A program made the translations under genes and the position numbers. Below the pieces are notes generated by a model. The model was not told the origin of the DNA and made no database searches. It was given only the letters and a program-made list of their open reading frames with translations. Positions 41,057 through 49,795 of a stretch of DNA of 64,000 nucleotides are shown piece after piece; the stretch's first letter is position 1, and every line of letters starts with the position of its first letter. Origin of the DNA: Candidatus Aminicenantes bacterium UBA2190 (GTDB lineage Bacteria; Acidobacteriota; Aminicenantia; UBA2199); contig DCVK01000021.1 in NCBI GenBank assembly GCA_002335385.1, forward strand, positions 143,198-207,197, given 5' to 3'.

Positions 41057-41480
41057 TTCAGTGAAAAGTAAAAAGTGAAAGGTGAAAAGTGAGAAAAAAC
41101 AGCACTTGTATGAGTTCTTGCCGCTGCATTTCATTTTTAACTTCCAATGGATTGGGCACGGCCTTCGCGAGGGGACCGCGACGCTCACCACTCCGGGGAA
41201 AAGTAAAAAGTGAAAAGTGAAAAGTGAAGAGAAAATGCAATAGTCCGGGATGACGCGGTTATTTTTACAGCCATGATGTGTCCCGCATTAGCGAACGAAA
41301 CGGAGGGATCGGGTCCCGACCCGGGGAGCGCCGATGGCCGAAGGTAAAATGGCCACTGTTTGAGTCCCGCGCCAGCGGGACGAGTCGGCCATTTTAATCG
41401 GCGCGAAACGCGGTCGGTCGGTCCCGGAGTGGTGAGCGTTGCGGGACCATCAGGGCGCATTCACTGTGTCGTGCACCGGC
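41057..41480. repeat. Large nested inverted-repeat element upstream of mfd
   Basis: 424 bp without a gene. AAAAGTGAAAAGT-type words occupy 41060-41097 and 41199-41232. A 17-bp exact inverted repeat joins 41181-41197 and 41423-41439. Inside it are nested pairs: GCGCCGAT (41328-41335) with ATCGGCGC (41397-41404), AAAATGGCC (41346-41354) with GGCCATTTT (41387-41395), and GTCCCGC (41364-41370) with GCGGGAC (41375-41381). The nesting gives one long branched hairpin. Confidence 0.7.
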
Positions 41481-41491
41481 GATCGGCTTGG

Positions 41492-41500
41492 TGATATAAT
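41492..41500 (+). promoter_or_regulatory. Extended -10 promoter giving leaderless mfd mRNA
   Basis: TGATATAAT at 41492-41500 is a perfect extended -10 (TGnTATAAT). The -35 region (TGCACC, 41472-41477) is weak. ATG 41508 lies 7 nt after the -10, at the expected transcription start, and no ribosome site is present. An ATG at 41499 overlaps the -10 and is unlikely to be transcribed. Confidence 0.55.
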
Positions 41501-41507
41501 GAAGCTC

Positions 41508-44500
41508 ATGGTGGAAACGCTTTTCAGCCCGGTTTTTTGGCAGAAACTCGACTCGCGCCGGCGCCGCATCGAGGTGGCGTCAATCGACCGCGAGGCGCGC
41601 GAGCTCGCCGTGGCCGCTGTCTTTGTCCATTTCAACGAAAGCGTCGTCTGGCTCGTCGGCGAGAACGAGCCGCTGGAGGAGAAAAAGGAGAAGCTCGCCC
41701 AGTGGCTGAAGCTCCTGGGCAACGAAGGGGCGCCGATCCATTCCCACCTGCTCCCCTTCGAAGATCCCTACATCAACGCCGTGGCCGACCCGCGGCGCAT
41801 CGCCGACAAGCAGCGCCTGCAGGTTGACATGGCCGCCGGCAGCAAGATGATCGTGCTGTCGACGCCGGCCGCCCTGTCCATCCGCCTGGAGCGGCCGGGG
41901 GGCCGGGACAAGGCGCTGCAACTGGGCGCCGGCGACCTTTGGGAGCGGGGCGAGCTGATCGAAAAGCTGACCGCCCTGGGCTACCAGGCGCGCGCCGCCG
42001 TGGAGATCGCCGGCGACCTGGCCTGGCGCGGCAACGTCCTCGACGTCTTCCCGGTCGCCGGCGAGCAGCCGGTGCGCCTGGAGTTCGAGGGGCGGCGCCT
42101 GGCCTCGCTGCGCACGTTCGACCTGGAGAGCCAGCGCTCCACCGGCACGATCGCCGCCGTGCTCGTCGGCGAGAACCGCTATGCCTCCGGGTCCGCCGGC
42201 GCGGACGCCGCCTTCCTGACCGACCTGCTCCCGGGCTGCCGGCTGCTGGCCTCCAACTGGCGGCGGCTCGAGGACGAGTACGGCAAGCTGCTGGACAATT
42301 TCCGCCGCATCCGCGAGGCGGTCGCCGGCCGCCGCGGCAAGGTGCCCGAAGTCGGCGAGCTCTTCCCGTTCCCCGTTGCCGCCCAGCGGCTGATCGACCT
42401 GGCCGACTTCGCCGCTGACCCGCGGGCTTTGCCGGAGGTCCGCGTCCTGCCCAAGGCGCTCGCCGGCCTGAACGACGACGACATCGGGGACCTGCAACGG
42501 CGTTCGGAGCATGGCTGGCGGCTGCTGGCCTTTGCCGCCGACGCGCGGCTGCTGGAGAACCTGCGCGTCCGCCTGCCGCGCCTGGAGTGCCACTTCTTCA
42601 ACATCCCCTGCTCCTTCGAGAACCCGCTCCTGCGCCTGGCCTGCCTGACCGGGCGCAATTTCCTTTTGCCTGCGCGCGAGGAGCCGGCGCGCCGGGTCCC
42701 GGCGGAGGAGGAACTGCGCGAGATGGCCGAGGGCGATTGGGTGGTCCACCGCCGCCACGGCATCGGCCGCTTCGCCGGCTTCACGCGGTTGCGCCTTGAG
42801 GGGGCGGCGGGCGAGTTCCTCAAGATCGAGTACCTGGACCGCGAGTACCTCTATGTGCCGCTGCATGAGCTGGAGGTGCTGAAGCGCTACAGCGGCAGCG
42901 AGGGGGCGGCGCCGGCACTCGACCGCCTGGGCGGCAGGACCTGGCAGGCCAAGACCGCGCGCGCCCGCAAGGCCATCGTGCAGTACACCCGCGAACTGCT
43001 CGACCTTTACGCCATGCGCAAGTCGGTACGCAAGACCGCCCTGGCCGCGGTCCCCGAGCTGGAGGAGAAGCTGCAACAGGACTTCCGCTTCGTCGAGACC
43101 GAGGACCAGAAGCAGGCCATCGCCCGCGTGCTGGCCGACATGGAGGCCGATTTCCCCATGGACCGCCTGGTCTGCGGCGACGTCAGCTTCGGCAAGACCG
43201 AGGTGGCGCTGCGCGCCGCCCTGCGCGCCATGGCCAACGGCCGCCAGGCGGCCTTCCTGTGCCCGACGACCATCCTGGCCCTGCAGCACTTCCGCAACTT
43301 CGAGCGCCGCCTGGCCGCCTTCCCCCTGCGCCTGGGCATGCTGTCGCGCCTGGTGTCGGGCGCCGGGAAGAAGCGCGTCCTGGCCGGCCTTAAAAGCGGC
43401 GCCATCGACCTGGTGGTGGGCACGCATTCCCTGCTGGCCTCCGGCGTGGAGTTCAAGCGCCTGGGGCTGTTCATCGTCGACGAGGAGCAGCGTTTCGGCG
43501 TCTTCCAGAAGGAGAAGCTCAAGAAGGGGCGCGAGAACATCGACGTGCTGACGCTGTCGGCCACCCCCATCCCGCGCACCCTCTCCATGGCCATGTCGGG
43601 GCTGCAGGACATCTCGCTCATCCAGTCGCCGCCGCTGGGGCGCCTGGCCATCCGCAACTACGTGGGGCTGTTCTCCCGTCAGGTGGTGGTCTCGGCCGTG
43701 CTCAACGAGGTCGAGCGCGACGGCGCCGTCTTCGTCGTCCACAACAACATCGAGCACATCTTCCGCTTCCGCGACCAGCTGGCCTCCTGGCTTCCCGACG
43801 TGCCCATCGTCGTCATCCATGCCCAAATGCCGACGGCGGCGATCGAGAAGAACCTGATGGATTTCATCGCCGGCAAGTTCCGTGTCCTGCTCTCGACCAC
43901 CATCATCGAGAACGGCATCGACATCCCGCGCGTCAACACCATGATCGTGCTGAACGCCGACCGCCTGGGGCTGACGCAGATGTACCAGCTGCGCGGCCGC
44001 ATCGGCCGCAGCACCCGCCAGGCCTACGCCTACTTCCTGGTCGACGACCGCAAGGGCGGGGTGAGCGAGCTGGCCAAGAAGCGGCTCGCCGGCATCCGCG
44101 AGTTCTCCGAGCTGGGCGCCGGCTACAAGCTGGCCGAGTTCGACCTGCACCTGCGCGGCGCCGGGGCGCTGCTGGGCAACCGCCAGCACGGCCATGTCGA
44201 GGCCCTGGGCTACGACTACTTCCTGGAGCTGTTGCGCCAGACCATCCGCGGCCTCAAGGGCGACACGAGCGAGGAGCGCGAGCTCGCCTTGCGCGTCCAC
44301 TTCCCCTACGCCGTCGGCGAGGACTACATCGCCGGCACGGCCGAGCGCATCGCCGCCTACCGCCGTGTGCTGGAGGCCGGGGACGCCTTCGAGCTGCGCG
44401 CCCTGCGCGACGAGCTCGGCGACCGCTACGGCCAGATGCCCCGGGAGATGGAAAAGATCTTCTACGTGGGCGCGGTGAAGCTGTTCGCCCGCCAATGCGG

Positions 44501-44690
44501 CTGGCGCAAGGCCGAGGTTTTCGCCGACCGCGTGCAGTTCGACGCCGGCCGCGAGACGGCGCTGCCGGCGGGCAGGGCCTTCGTCGTGCCGGGGCTGAAG
44601 CATCTGGAGGGCGGCAACTTCGAGCTGGAGTTCTCCGGGCTGGACGGGTTTCTGGCGCTCGAGAAAGGGCTCAAGAGGCTATTCCAATAA
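41508..44690 (+). CDS. mfd: Transcription-repair coupling factor Mfd
   Basis: A protein of about 1060 aa that removes stalled RNA polymerase and recruits UvrA. The N-terminal UvrB-like part has HSHLLPFEDPYINAVADPRR near 85. The RNA-polymerase-binding (CarD-like) domain is about 405-470 (GDWVVHRRHGIGRF, YVPLHELEVLKRY). Helicase motifs: Walker A GDVSFGKTE near 556 (usually GDVGFGKTE), DEEQRFGV near 657, LSATPIPRTLSMAMSGLQ, and TTIIENGIDIP with QLRGRIGRS. Somewhat shorter than the usual 1150 aa. The start at 41508 follows from promoter position; 41499 would add three residues. Confidence 0.94.
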   Translation: MVETLFSPVFWQKLDSRRRRIEVASIDREARELAVAAVFVHFNESVVWLVGENEPLEEKKEKLAQWLKLLGNEGAPIHSHLLPFEDPYINAVADPRRIADKQRLQVDMAAGSKMIVLSTPAALSIRLERPGGRDKALQLGAGDLWERGELIEKLTALGYQARAAVEIAGDLAWRGNVLDVFPVAGEQPVRLEFEGRRLASLRTFDLESQRSTGTIAAVLVGENRYASGSAGADAAFLTDLLPGCRLLASNWRRLEDEYGKLLDNFRRIREAVAGRRGKVPEVGELFPFPVAAQRLIDLADFAADPRALPEVRVLPKALAGLNDDDIGDLQRRSEHGWRLLAFAADARLLENLRVRLPRLECHFFNIPCSFENPLLRLACLTGRNFLLPAREEPARRVPAEEELREMAEGDWVVHRRHGIGRFAGFTRLRLEGAAGEFLKIEYLDREYLYVPLHELEVLKRYSGSEGAAPALDRLGGRTWQAKTARARKAIVQYTRELLDLYAMRKSVRKTALAAVPELEEKLQQDFRFVETEDQKQAIARVLADMEADFPMDRLVCGDVSFGKTEVALRAALRAMANGRQAAFLCPTTILALQHFRNFERRLAAFPLRLGMLSRLVSGAGKKRVLAGLKSGAIDLVVGTHSLLASGVEFKRLGLFIVDEEQRFGVFQKEKLKKGRENIDVLTLSATPIPRTLSMAMSGLQDISLIQSPPLGRLAIRNYVGLFSRQVVVSAVLNEVERDGAVFVVHNNIEHIFRFRDQLASWLPDVPIVVIHAQMPTAAIEKNLMDFIAGKFRVLLSTTIIENGIDIPRVNTMIVLNADRLGLTQMYQLRGRIGRSTRQAYAYFLVDDRKGGVSELAKKRLAGIREFSELGAGYKLAEFDLHLRGAGALLGNRQHGHVEALGYDYFLELLRQTIRGLKGDTSEERELALRVHFPYAVGEDYIAGTAERIAAYRRVLEAGDAFELRALRDELGDRYGQMPREMEKIFYVGAVKLFARQCGWRKAEVFADRVQFDAGRETALPAGRAFVVPGLKHLEGGNFELEFSGLDGFLALEKGLKRLFQ

Positions 44691-44884
44691 TTAAGTGACA
44701 GTGTCAGTGTCAGCAGGAAGCATTCAGGGCAATCAATGACAGGGAAAGTTTAAGTGTTTGCAGGAGGTTCAAGAAGTCAAAAATAAAGCGAAAGTCAGCG
44801 GAAATTATTGGCCTTAAAGGATTTCGGTTATTTCTCTTGCTGACACTGTCACTGACACTGACACTGTTACCGGAACTGGAAGAG
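44691..44884. repeat. TGACAC-type repeat, inverted pair
   Basis: 194 bp between mfd and the convergent small gene. GTGACAGTGTCAGTGTCAGC at 44696-44715 and CTTGCTGACACTGTCACTGA from 44837 onward are inverted copies of one word string, about 120 bp apart. Between them there is no gene and no clear terminator. Confidence 0.7.
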
Positions 44885-45247
44885 CTAAGGCTTGGTGATC
44901 TCCAGGGTCTCCTTCTGCAGTCCGTGCTTCGGGCACTTCCTGAGGACGCGGATCTCCCCCTTGTCCTTTCCGGTCAAGGAGACGACCAGGTCGAGCCGGT
45001 AGACGCCTTCCTCCGTCAGTTCCCACTGGCCCCGCTTTTCGATCTTCAGCCCTTCCGTTTCCAGGATCGTCTCCGCGATGGCTACCGGGCAGCGCCGGTG
45101 TATGCACTCGACGAACAATTTCACCTGGAACTGGTCCGCTTTGCCCTTGACCAGCGGTCCGGTCTCGCTGTAGACGTAGCAGGGAAGCAGTTGCGACATG
45201 CTCCCCATGACCAGCAGCGTCATTATCAATAATATGGGTCGTTTCAT
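44885..45247 (-). CDS. Small secreted protein, unknown
   Basis: A 120-aa protein with a signal peptide (MKRPILLIMTLLVMGSMSQL; cleavage uncertain, before about residue 28). The mature part has four cysteines, as VECIHRRCPVAI and LRKCPKHG beyond the leader Cys at 23, and beta-strand-rich segments such as GVYRLDLVVSLTGKDKGEI. No family is recognised. A TATAAG -10-like hexamer sits 7 nt before the ATG, overlapping an AAGGAA site. Flanked on both sides by TGACAC-type repeats. Confidence 0.6.
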   Translation of the reverse strand: MKRPILLIMTLLVMGSMSQLLPCYVYSETGPLVKGKADQFQVKLFVECIHRRCPVAIAETILETEGLKIEKRGQWELTEEGVYRLDLVVSLTGKDKGEIRVLRKCPKHGLQKETLEITKP

Positions 45248-45427
45248 GTTATTCCTTATACGTTAGACAATTGCGTCCGATTTTTCTTGCGTTCCAGAGA
45301 GTGTCAGTGACAGTGTCAGTGCCAGCAAGAGAAGCGAACGAAATCGGAAAATATAGCAACCAATTCATTTTTTTCTTGCTGTCACTGCCACTGACACTGT
45401 CACTGTCAGTGGCAATACGTTGAATTG
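45248..45427. repeat. TGACAC-type repeat, second inverted pair
   Basis: GTGTCAGTGACAGTGTCAGT at 45301-45320 and CTTGCTGTCACTGCCACTGA from 45376 are in opposite orientations, about 75 bp apart, between two minus-strand genes. No gene is seen. Confidence 0.7.
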
Positions 45428-46234
45428 CTATTCCTTCAGCCTGACCCATATCCCGGCCGCGGCGTCCTCTTCGTCGCGGCGCACCTCGAAGTCGGGGAGC
45501 GACTTGATCAGCGACGACAGCTGGCGCTGGCCGAAGCTGCGCGGGTCGAAGCCGGGGTCGAGCTGCTGCAGCGCCTTGCCCATCGGCCCCAGGTTGGCCC
45601 AGCCGTTCTCCTGCACCGCCATCTCGAAGGCTTCGCGCAGCAGCGGCATGGGATCGGTGCCGGCGTAGAGCGCCTGCGGCGGCGGTGGCGGTTGCGGCGG
45701 CTGCTCCTGCGGCCCCGTCTTGCGGCTGCCGCCGCGGCCGCGGTCGCGCCCGCGCTCCTGGCGCTGCTGGCTTTCGCGGCGCGGCGCCAGGTTCTCGGTG
45801 TAGATGAAGATATCGCAGGCGTTGACGAACGACTTGGGGGTCTTTTTCTGGCCGATGCCCATGACGAAGAAGCCCTCCTCGCGGATGCGCGTCGCCAGGC
45901 GCGTGTAGTCGCTGTCCGAGGAGATGATGCAGAAGCCCTCGACGAAGCGGCGGTGCATGATGTCCATGGCGTCGATGATCAGGGCGCTGTCGGTGGCGTT
46001 CTTGCCCACGGTGTAGCGGAACTGCTGGATGGGCTGCACGGCGTGCATGTGCAGCGCCTCCTTCCAGGAGTGCATGCTGGACGTGGTCCAGTCGCCGTAG
46101 ATGCGGCGGATGGTCACCGATCCGTGCTTGCCCACTTCGGCCAGCATCTTGGGCAGCAGCGAGGCCTGGGCGTTGTCGCCGTCGATGAGGACGGCCATCT
46201 TGGTGTCCTTGTTTTCTATGTTGGGTTGAGCCAT
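45428..46234 (-). CDS. NYN-domain ribonuclease-like protein with C-terminal OST-HTH/LOTUS domain
   Basis: A 268-aa protein. N-terminal NYN (PIN-like) domain, about 12-150: MAVLIDGDNAQ with D18 and D20, DSALIIDAMDIM, and FCIISSDSDYTRLATRIREEG, giving the clustered acidic residues of this nuclease fold. A linker rich in Arg/Gln/Gly/Pro (about 153-190) leads to a LOTUS-like winged helix (about 195-268, AVQENGWANLGPMGKALQQL). Such NYN-LOTUS (LabA-like) proteins are thought to act on RNA. A GTGGAGAG ribosome site precedes ATG. It stands alone. Confidence 0.87.
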   Translation of the reverse strand: MAQPNIENKDTKMAVLIDGDNAQASLLPKMLAEVGKHGSVTIRRIYGDWTTSSMHSWKEALHMHAVQPIQQFRYTVGKNATDSALIIDAMDIMHRRFVEGFCIISSDSDYTRLATRIREEGFFVMGIGQKKTPKSFVNACDIFIYTENLAPRRESQQRQERGRDRGRGGSRKTGPQEQPPQPPPPPQALYAGTDPMPLLREAFEMAVQENGWANLGPMGKALQQLDPGFDPRSFGQRQLSSLIKSLPDFEVRRDEEDAAAGIWVRLKE

Positions 46235-46289
46235 TTTCTCTCCACTAGGTCATTGGCTAATGATTTACTGTAACAGAGATGGGGAGTTT

Positions 46290-46440
46290 AGTCAAGCTGG
46301 GGGGCGGCGTAAGGCGAAGCTCAGGGAAAGGCAGAGGGAAGAGAGAGGGAAGAGAGAGTGGAAAGGCCCTTTCAGGACATCTTTCCCACTTCGTCTTCCC
46401 TCTGTCTTTCCCTCACTCTTCCCTCATTCTTCCCTGCATT
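46290..46440. repeat. Polypurine/polypyrimidine inverted tracts
   Basis: Purine words GGGAAGAGAGAG (about 46320-46370) are followed by pyrimidine words CTTCCCTC, CTTTCCCTCACTCTTCCCTC (about 46390-46437). The two halves are reverse-complement-like, so the gap could form a hairpin or unusual DNA structure. The same purine words recur at 49.2 kb and 50.5 kb. Confidence 0.55.
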
Positions 46441-46441
46441 T

Positions 46442-49063
46442 CTATAGATTGAAATTGTAGGTGAACTTCACCAGGAACACGTTTGTCGACGGCAGGCGCA
46501 TCAGGTCGCTGAAGCCGCCGGCCACGTCGAACTCGCCGCGGCCCAGGTCGCCGGAGCGGCCCTGGCTCCAGACCGCGTACAGGGCGGCTCCCGGGCGGTA
46601 CTCCCAGCGCAGCACCAGGTTGGAGCGCAGCTCGAGAACGCGGAAGTCGGGGTTGGCGAAGGAGTAGACAGCGCCGCCCGCCTCGTTCACCAGGTAGTTG
46701 CCGCCCTCGGGGTCGAGGCTGATTTCGCCGGCGGCGAAGGGGCGCAGCTGGTCGTGGATCGAGCCGGCGCGGGGATCGACGACGCGGCGGAAGCCGGCGT
46801 AGCGGCCGTTGCTCAGGAAGGGCTGGCCGTAAAACTGGATGGAGAGGTCGGGGGTGAGGCAGTAGTTCAGGCGCAGGGTCACGTAGTAGGTGTCCTGCTC
46901 GATCGTGCCCAGGATATAGCGGCTCTCGCCGCCGATCTCGGGGGCGGCCACGTACTGCCTGAGGTTGCGGTTGTAGGAGTAGCCGGGAGTGACGCGCAGC
47001 GACAGGCGGCTGCCCGGGCGGTAGGCCAGGGCCAGGCTGGCCCCGCCGCTCTCGCGCGTGTCGTGATCGGCCCGGTAGATCGAGCCGCTCAGCGAGGCCA
47101 CGAAGGGGCGGCGCGAGTCGCTGCCCAGGCCGTACCAGACGTTCCAGCCGGGATCAAAGCGCAGCGCCGGGCCGCCGCGCAGGGCGCCGGGCGAGAGGTT
47201 GGGCCCCTGGCGGTTGATGCCGGCGTTGACGCTCCAGTAGTTCTTCAGCTCGCCCCAGAAATTGACGTTGCCGCCGACGAAGATCGGCTCCATGCCGAAG
47301 TCGTATCCCTTCCAGCCGTTGAGGTTGATGCCCAGTTGGTTGAAGATCCAGGTCGGCTTGCGGATGCGGTAGCCGGCCCAGCCCCAGGCCATGGCGGCGT
47401 CGCTCCTCCCCAGGTAGCCCATGTCGTTGAGCTCCAGGCCAGGCGAGCGCCAGGTCAGGCCTCCGGCCCAGTTGATCCCGGTCCCGGCGCTGCGCCCCAG
47501 CTCCAGGTTGCCGCCCCAGCCGCCAAGCGAGGTGCGCGTCGGGTCGAATTCCAGGTAGTCGGCGTCAGGACGCTGAAAGTAGCGGACCGGGGACTTCTGC
47601 GTGCGCTCGATCGCCTCGGCGTTTCCTCGCACCAGGCTGAAGACGGTCTTGGCCGAGACGTGGAAGCGGCGGTTCTTCCAGCTGTGGTAGATGTCGACGC
47701 CGCCGCTGTAGGCCTGGCGGTGGAGGAAGTCGAGCTGCGGGTCGCTGATGTCGCGGTGGACCGCGGTGACCATGGCGCCGAGCACGGTCTTGCCCTCGTT
47801 GAGATCCTGCTGGGCGCGCAGCATGAAGTAGTTGGTCAGCGGTTCCACCGTCTCGTTGCGGTTCCCGCCCGAAAAGGCGATGGCTGCGCTCTCGCGGGCG
47901 GTCAGCGCGTCCAGCACGCCGAGCGACAGGCCGCGGCGCGTCTTGCCGGTGACCTTGAAGGCGCCCAGGATCGAGGTCGCCGTGGGCATGTCGAGGTACT
48001 CGCCGGGGCCGGTCTCTGGCCAATGGCGCGGGGCGCGGCCGACGCGGCGCGAGTAGAAGAGGTTGTCCATGCTGAAGTCGCCGTCGCCGCCCATGATCTG
48101 GAAATTCAGGATGCTCTTGCCTTCGGTGAAGAAGGGGCGCTTCTCCTGGAAGAAGGTCTCGTAGGCCGTCAGGTTGACCACCGAGGGGTCGGCCTCGACC
48201 TGGCCGAAATCGGGGTTGAGGGTGAAGTCGAGGGTCAGGTCGCTGCTCAGACCGACCTTGCCGTCGAGACCGCCGAGCAGGGCGCCGCTGCGGCCGTCGG
48301 CGAACGGGTTGCCCGCCTGGCGCGGCGACAGCGTTGCCTGTGCCACGGTGTAGGGGACGATCTCCACCTGGTGCTGGGCGCGGATGCCCTTCAGCCCCTC
48401 GAGAACGCCGAAACTGCTGACGAACCCCGGCGCCTCCTTGGGGATGTACTGCCAGGAGGAGATCTCCTGCCGGCGGTGGAGCAGGCGCCGCACCTGGAAG
48501 CCGAAGGCGACGTTTTCGCCCGCGGCGAAGCGCAGCTGGCTGAAGGGGATGGCCATCTCGGCCGTCCAGCCGCGGTCGTCCATGGCGGCGGCCGCGTCCC
48601 AGACCGGGTCCCAGGTGGAGTCCTGGTTGTTGCTGTCGCCCGAGAGGGTGACGTCGGCCTTGACGCCGGCGGCGTTGACCTTGAAGCCCAGGGCGGTGCG
48701 CTTGTCGAAGTAGCTGTCGATCAGGACCGCCACGTAGTCGCCGTCGATCTCGTCGCGGCGCGAGATGCGGCGCCCGATCTTTCCCGACTCGTTGTCGTGG
48801 CAGCGGACCAGCACGTACAGGTGCTTGTCGTCGAACATCACCTTGAACTCGGTGGGCTCGCCCGGGGCGGCGCCGCAGTCGGGCTCGCTCTGGGTGAAGC
48901 CGCCGCTCCACTCTGCCTTCTGCCAGCAAGGGTCGTCGCCGCGGCCGTCGATCGCCGGCGCGTGGGGATTGATATGCTTGCAGGTGTAGACTTTCTTTTC
49001 CGCGGCGTCGAGCGCCGCCAGGCCCAGCAGGGCCATCAACAACGCGAACAGCGCTTTCTTCAT
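46442..49063 (-). CDS. DUF5916-type outer-membrane protein with CBM9-like domain
   Basis: An 873-aa exported protein. Signal peptide MKKALFALLMALLGLAALDA. Then a carbohydrate-binding-family-9-like domain (about 25-225: APAIDGRGDDPCWQKAEW, EFKVMFDDKHLYVLVRCHD). The rest is a large predicted barrel with DFTLNPDFGQVEADPSVVNL and FFQEKRPFFTEG, the DUF5916 signatures, ending KFTYNFNL. The start at 49063 follows from a CGAGGAGGA ribosome site and the signal peptide; a longer frame runs into repeats. The role is unknown; such genes are common in Acidobacteria- and Bacteroidetes-like genomes. Confidence 0.88.
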   Translation of the reverse strand: MKKALFALLMALLGLAALDAAEKKVYTCKHINPHAPAIDGRGDDPCWQKAEWSGGFTQSEPDCGAAPGEPTEFKVMFDDKHLYVLVRCHDNESGKIGRRISRRDEIDGDYVAVLIDSYFDKRTALGFKVNAAGVKADVTLSGDSNNQDSTWDPVWDAAAAMDDRGWTAEMAIPFSQLRFAAGENVAFGFQVRRLLHRRQEISSWQYIPKEAPGFVSSFGVLEGLKGIRAQHQVEIVPYTVAQATLSPRQAGNPFADGRSGALLGGLDGKVGLSSDLTLDFTLNPDFGQVEADPSVVNLTAYETFFQEKRPFFTEGKSILNFQIMGGDGDFSMDNLFYSRRVGRAPRHWPETGPGEYLDMPTATSILGAFKVTGKTRRGLSLGVLDALTARESAAIAFSGGNRNETVEPLTNYFMLRAQQDLNEGKTVLGAMVTAVHRDISDPQLDFLHRQAYSGGVDIYHSWKNRRFHVSAKTVFSLVRGNAEAIERTQKSPVRYFQRPDADYLEFDPTRTSLGGWGGNLELGRSAGTGINWAGGLTWRSPGLELNDMGYLGRSDAAMAWGWAGYRIRKPTWIFNQLGINLNGWKGYDFGMEPIFVGGNVNFWGELKNYWSVNAGINRQGPNLSPGALRGGPALRFDPGWNVWYGLGSDSRRPFVASLSGSIYRADHDTRESGGASLALAYRPGSRLSLRVTPGYSYNRNLRQYVAAPEIGGESRYILGTIEQDTYYVTLRLNYCLTPDLSIQFYGQPFLSNGRYAGFRRVVDPRAGSIHDQLRPFAAGEISLDPEGGNYLVNEAGGAVYSFANPDFRVLELRSNLVLRWEYRPGAALYAVWSQGRSGDLGRGEFDVAGGFSDLMRLPSTNVFLVKFTYNFNL

Positions 49064-49357
49064 CGTCGTCCTCCTCGGGATCGGGATCGTACCTGCCTGG
49101 TAATACTTGGGATTGGGGGGAGAGGTAACAGGAAAGCCAGTCCAGTCACAGTGACGAGTGACAAGTGACGAGTGACGAGGAGCGGGCAAAGAAGAGAGAC
49201 TCAAGGGAAGGCAGAGGGAAGGCAGAGGGAAGAAGGAGGGAAGAGAGAGTGGGAAAAGCGGGAAGCGGAGGGAAAAGAGGATGTCGGGAGGCCCGGGATC
49301 AGGACTTTCATTATTTCCGGTTCGGGAGTACCATCTTGCCGGCAAGGAGGAACACGA
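49064..49357. repeat. Intergenic region with GTGACGAG and polypurine words
   Basis: 294 bp between divergent genes. It holds GTGACGAGTGACAAGTGACG words (49150-49180) and a long purine tract of GGGAAGGCAGAG words (49186-49281). A weak pair TTTCAT (49306-49311) and TACCAT (49329-49334), 17 bp apart, might serve the small gene downstream. No RNA gene is seen. Confidence 0.5.
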
Positions 49358-49630
49358 ATGGCTTATGAAGCGGAAGGAAGAAAGATCGCCGCCGACCTGC
49401 GTGCGCAGTGCGGCAAGCTGCTGGAGGCGCGCCTGGAGTCGAAGAGCCCCAGCCGCATCGTCCTGGCCTTCGAGAAACAGACCATCACCCTGCCGGGCAA
49501 TTTCATTTTCCAGTTCGGCTATGCGGGATCCGGGCCCGATTGCTTTCACGCGTTCCTCCAGGAGTCGGGTTTCAGCGTGACCAAGGAGCAGGTCACCGGG
49601 GCCAAAGAGGGCGATATTCTGAAGCCCTGA
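49358..49630 (+). CDS. Small cytoplasmic protein, unknown
   Basis: A 90-aa protein with a helical N-terminus (EAEGRKIAADLRAQCGKLLE) and a strand-rich remainder (RIVLAFEKQTITLPGNFIFQ). No signal peptide, membrane segment or known motif. ATG 49358 follows a strong CAAGGAGG ribosome site, which with the composition argues that it is a real gene. No operon partner is seen: the upstream gene is divergent and repeats follow. Confidence 0.6.
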   Translation: MAYEAEGRKIAADLRAQCGKLLEARLESKSPSRIVLAFEKQTITLPGNFIFQFGYAGSGPDCFHAFLQESGFSVTKEQVTGAKEGDILKP

Positions 49631-49743
49631 AAGAAAAGATCTTCTAAAGGCAAAAGGCCAAAGGAAAAAGGCAAAAGTGAAGAAAGATATCTATCGAGTG
49701 CTCTCTGCAACCACTATCACTACCGCTCAAGTCTCGTTTGCTT

Positions 49744-49775
49744 TCTTGCTGACACTGACACTGTCACTGACACTT
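49744..49775 (+). repeat. TGACAC-type repeat
   Basis: CTTGCTGACACTGACACTGT followed by CACTGACACTT. Lies 20 bp upstream of the AlkD-like gene and just before a TAGAAT hexamer (49775-49780). A TGCAACCACTATCACTACC-like module precedes it by about 30 bp, as also happens at 51.4 kb. Confidence 0.75.
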
Positions 49776-49795
49776 AGAATAAATAAGGAGGAATC

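Noticed and set aside
41580..44603. A 1007-codon minus-strand open frame
   Set aside because: It is fully antisense to mfd, with no recognisable domain and no ribosome site.
46754..49168. An 804-codon plus-strand open frame
   Set aside because: Antisense to the DUF5916-type barrel gene, which has a signal peptide, ribosome site and family motifs.
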